Source: an uncultured Clostridium sp.
GTDB taxonomy: Bacteria > Bacillota > Clostridia > Clostridiales > Clostridiaceae
Length of the DNA: 64,000 nt
Assembly: GCF_900769625.1 (NCBI RefSeq)
Contig: NZ_CAAGHK010000087.1
Coordinates: 109,096 to 173,095 of the forward strand
Direction: 5' to 3'
The translations under genes were made by a program, and so were the position numbers. Positions 61,701-64,000 of the stretch are shown here, in pieces. The notes under the pieces were generated by a model, which did no database searches, was not told the DNA's origin, and worked only from the letters and a program-made list of their open reading frames with translations. Positions within the stretch are counted from its first letter, which is position 1, and every line of letters begins with the position of its first letter.

Positions 61701-63548
61701 TTATATTGTATATATATCTGAAAATTCACGTTCTATTTTTTCTTCGTCAGTTTCTAATATTATTTTATTGGAATAGCTGTTATTATCAATAATCTGTGAT
61801 GGTAATTTTATCGTAACCTCAGTACCAACACCTACATTGCTCCTTACTTTTATCTCTCCATGGTGCAGTTCAATGAAGGATTTTGCAAGATATAATCCAA
61901 TTCCAGAGCCTTCACACTGTCTGGATAATGAGCTATCACCTTTTGCAAAACGTTCAAAAATTAAATTAATCTTATTTTTTTCAATTCCATTTCCATTATC
62001 CTTGATTTTAATTGAGACTTCTCCTTCTTCTACAAGTAAATTAATTAATATAACCCTCTTTTCAAAGCCAAATTTTATTGAATTTGATATTATATTAAGT
62101 ATTACTCTTTTCAATACTTCCTTATCAAATGCCATTATTTTTTCTTCAACATTTGTATCAAAAATAATCTGTATGTCTTTATCTTTCACATATTGAACAG
62201 TTTTCTCTACAATACCTTCAACTATATTGACTATATCAGCATTTTCCTTGTTTATCTTTAATTCGCCAGCTTCCAGCCTTGTTGCGTCAACAAAATTATT
62301 AATCAGCCTTATCATCCTCAAACAGTTCTGCTTCATGCTTTTAATATATGCTCTGTTTCTATTTTTATTTATTTCATCATATTCTTCAAAATCTACATTA
62401 AGAGCCTGAATTGCTAAATACATAACATTAACTGGTGTCTTTAACTCATGTGACATGTTAATGAAGAAATTTCTGATAAGGGCATTAAATTCCTTTGTAT
62501 CATTTAATATTTTAATGTTTTTTTCCATGTCCAATTTTAATTTTTCAATTTTCTTCTCATTTCTAATATCAGTTAATACTGATAACACCGCACTTTCCTC
62601 CTTATATAGAAAAAATGATGATACGTTGCTGACTGGTATTATTTCTCCAAATACATTAATAATCTTTTCTTCCTCTATAATCTTGGACATTTTCTCTTTT
62701 TCTATCTGTCTGTATTTATTTTTGATAAATTTCACTTCATTTTCATTATAAAACTCATAAATAGTTTTTTTATCAAAATTATCTATATTATTATATCCCA
62801 ATAGACTGACTGCACTTTTATTAGCATATAATATCCTGCCATCTTTATGTACAAAAACTGCATTTATTGAATTCTCGAATAATGTGTCATAACATGCCTC
62901 ATTATTTATTATCATCAGTTTCATTTCTTCTCTCTGCTTTTTCTTTTCTTCAAGTTTGCTATTTAATATATTTAGTCTATTTTCTTTTTCTTCATTTTCA
63001 CTGGCAACTAAATCAACATAATAGCCCAGTACCCATCCGATAACTATAAAAATCCCCGTCATTATTATATCTTTTTGGAATATCATATTTATTCCACTAT
63101 CTACATTTCCATGAATAAGATCACCTGCAAGTATAGTTATTGATGATATTAAAGAAGTAAGAATCCCATATCTAGAACCATATTGAATTGTACTTGATAA
63201 TATCAGTAATAAAAAAACATACTTATACTCATTATCATAACCCGAAAAAATTTGATTTGGTAATGATATTAGTATTATGAATACTATGTTTTCAGCAAGC
63301 CACTTTAATTGACTTTTTATTTTATACTGTTCCTTTTTTAATATTATTATTTTATGTGATGAATAAATTATAACTGAAATCATTAATAAAAAGACTATTG
63401 TAAATAAATTAAATCGCCCATTAATTACTATTTTTCTCTTTCCAAAATACTCCGATAAATGTATATAAAATATAATCACAGTGAAAATAACTATAGATAT
63501 TTGAATTATTAAAATCATATCTAATAAATTTTTTTTATTTTCTTTCAA
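61701..63548 (-). CDS. PAS-domain sensor histidine kinase, orphan
   Basis: A 615-residue membrane kinase. About six transmembrane segments in residues 10-185, a coiled region 185-215, a PAS domain about 215-330 (FVHKDGRILYANKSAVSLLG), HisKA with H367 in NMSHELKTPVNVMYLA, and HATPase with DNGNGIEKN and GIGLYLAKS. No response regulator gene is adjacent; orphan kinases of this kind in clostridia phosphorylate Spo0A, which is a possibility here. TTG 63548 start, behind GAGGTG. Confidence 0.85.
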   Translation of the reverse strand: MKENKKNLLDMILIIQISIVIFTVIIFYIHLSEYFGKRKIVINGRFNLFTIVFLLMISVIIYSSHKIIILKKEQYKIKSQLKWLAENIVFIILISLPNQIFSGYDNEYKYVFLLLILSSTIQYGSRYGILTSLISSITILAGDLIHGNVDSGINMIFQKDIIMTGIFIVIGWVLGYYVDLVASENEEKENRLNILNSKLEEKKKQREEMKLMIINNEACYDTLFENSINAVFVHKDGRILYANKSAVSLLGYNNIDNFDKKTIYEFYNENEVKFIKNKYRQIEKEKMSKIIEEEKIINVFGEIIPVSNVSSFFLYKEESAVLSVLTDIRNEKKIEKLKLDMEKNIKILNDTKEFNALIRNFFINMSHELKTPVNVMYLAIQALNVDFEEYDEINKNRNRAYIKSMKQNCLRMIRLINNFVDATRLEAGELKINKENADIVNIVEGIVEKTVQYVKDKDIQIIFDTNVEEKIMAFDKEVLKRVILNIISNSIKFGFEKRVILINLLVEEGEVSIKIKDNGNGIEKNKINLIFERFAKGDSSLSRQCEGSGIGLYLAKSFIELHHGEIKVRSNVGVGTEVTIKLPSQIIDNNSYSNKIILETDEEKIEREFSDIYTI

Positions 63549-63943
63549 ATCCGCACCTCATCTTCACTACTTTTTTATCTTTTTAATAGTTTAACATTAA
63601 ACATATCAATTCTTTCCGACCCTGTTTTTTATATTAATTATTTAAAGCATTATCCTAATCTATGCACATTCTCTTCTGAAAAATCACTAGCTTTCAAATT
63701 GCCTTTTCTGATTTTTTCTCTATATCTCAAAAAATACATTATTAATATCTTATTTTCCTTCTTGCTGCCATATGTAGATTGATAATTCCAGCTACATATT
63801 TATATATATTTAAACATTTAATTCCAAATACCTCTTTTTTATCCTTTCTCTTCTGTGCAGTATTTTTATTTTATTACTATATTATCTATTTTGCAACAAT
63901 TATGTAATATAGTCATCAATCTTTAACTTATTTATTTTTTATA
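63549..63943. other. Gene-free AT-rich stretch
   Basis: About 400 bp between the orphan kinase gene and the group II intron end. No supported reading frame, terminator or repeat was seen. A poly-T stretch at 63627-63632 and 63831-63842 is the only notable feature; it presumably holds the kinase promoter, which could not be read with confidence. Confidence 0.6.
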
Positions 63944-64000
63944 ATCGAGTAGGAGGAAAATAATTATTTTATTTTCCGTCCTCTCACACCACCGTGCGTA
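63944..64000 (-). mobile_element. 3' end of a group II intron (domains V-VI)
   Basis: The minus strand begins at the window edge with TACGCACGGTGGTGTGAGAG, the 3' half of the conserved domain V, then GACGG. Domain VI follows as a hairpin GGAAAATAA pairing with TTATTTTCC around an A-rich loop, then CTCCTACTCGAT and AT-rich flank. Such introns encode a reverse transcriptase/maturase in domain IV, which would lie beyond 64000. The 3' splice point is placed near 63944 by analogy with ACTCGAY endings. Confidence 0.8.

Noticed and set aside
1..64000. tRNA or rRNA genes
   Set aside because: No cloverleaf with CCA-type acceptor or rRNA signature was noticed; the absence is by eye and not exhaustive.

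Overview
The window looks like chromosomal DNA of a spore-forming, saccharolytic Clostridium (Clostridium sensu stricto, Bacillota). The evidence is very AT-rich DNA, strong GGAGG ribosome binding sites, a full set of sporulation sigma factors (sigE, sigG, sigK), spoIIGA and spoIVA, a pst-phoPR phosphate cluster, a FabT/FabK-type fatty acid operon, HutP and a T-box in front of alaS. The species cannot be fixed from this sequence. All but one of the genes lie on the minus strand, as expected for a stretch inside one replichore transcribed with the fork. No tRNA, rRNA, CRISPR array or intact prophage was seen.

Layout (transcription runs from high to low coordinates). Positions 1-4.3 kb hold the start of an asparaginase gene, a candidate small structured RNA, a stand-alone nuclease-like protein, spoIVA and an ECF sigma/DUF4179 membrane regulator pair. 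4.4-8.1 kb: DUF512 radical-SAM protein, der, gpsA. 8.4-16.0 kb: pgeF-phoP-phoR, then pstSCAB-phoU behind a probable PhoP-box array. 16.2-24.3 kb: nrdR, a YlmC-type PRC protein, sigG, sigE, spoIIGA, ftsZ, ftsA, pilT, sigK. 24.4-33.5 kb: a class B penicillin-binding protein, the tRNA wobble genes trhP-like/trmR, mltG, typA, RNase J, fur. 33.6-37.6 kb: DUF1292, ruvX, ireB, alaS with a T-box leader. 38.2-43.1 kb: AI-2E-type permease, PRC-barrel protein, and the rrf2-nifS-nifU-mnmA operon for Fe-S clusters and tRNA thiolation. 43.3-48.5 kb: rarA, a decayed panE-like gene, a TrpXYZ-like ABC transporter and hutP. 48.6-58.6 kb: a complete type II fatty acid synthesis operon, fabT-fabH-acpP-fabK-fabD-fabG-fabF-accB-fabZ-accC-accD-accA, whose promoter overlaps a perfect FabT-type palindrome. 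58.7-64 kb: the only plus-strand gene (a lipoprotein), small membrane proteins, a TPR protein, a YbjQ protein, an orphan PAS sensor kinase and, at the right edge, the 3' end of a group II intron.

Most of the window is conserved core genome. The less explained signals are: (1) a short promoter-three-hairpin-terminator RNA candidate at 277-423; (2) two genes, ireB and the lipoprotein, whose strong Shine-Dalgarno sequence is separated from the start codon by a hairpin that would restore spacing if folded; (3) a long repeat-containing typA leader; (4) a stand-alone PBECR-like nuclease; (5) an ECF/anti-sigma pair between gpsA and spoIVA; (6) a sporulation-type promoter with a 21-bp spacer in front of spoIIGA-sigE. 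Many starts were moved from the longest open frame to the codon behind the best ribosome binding site.
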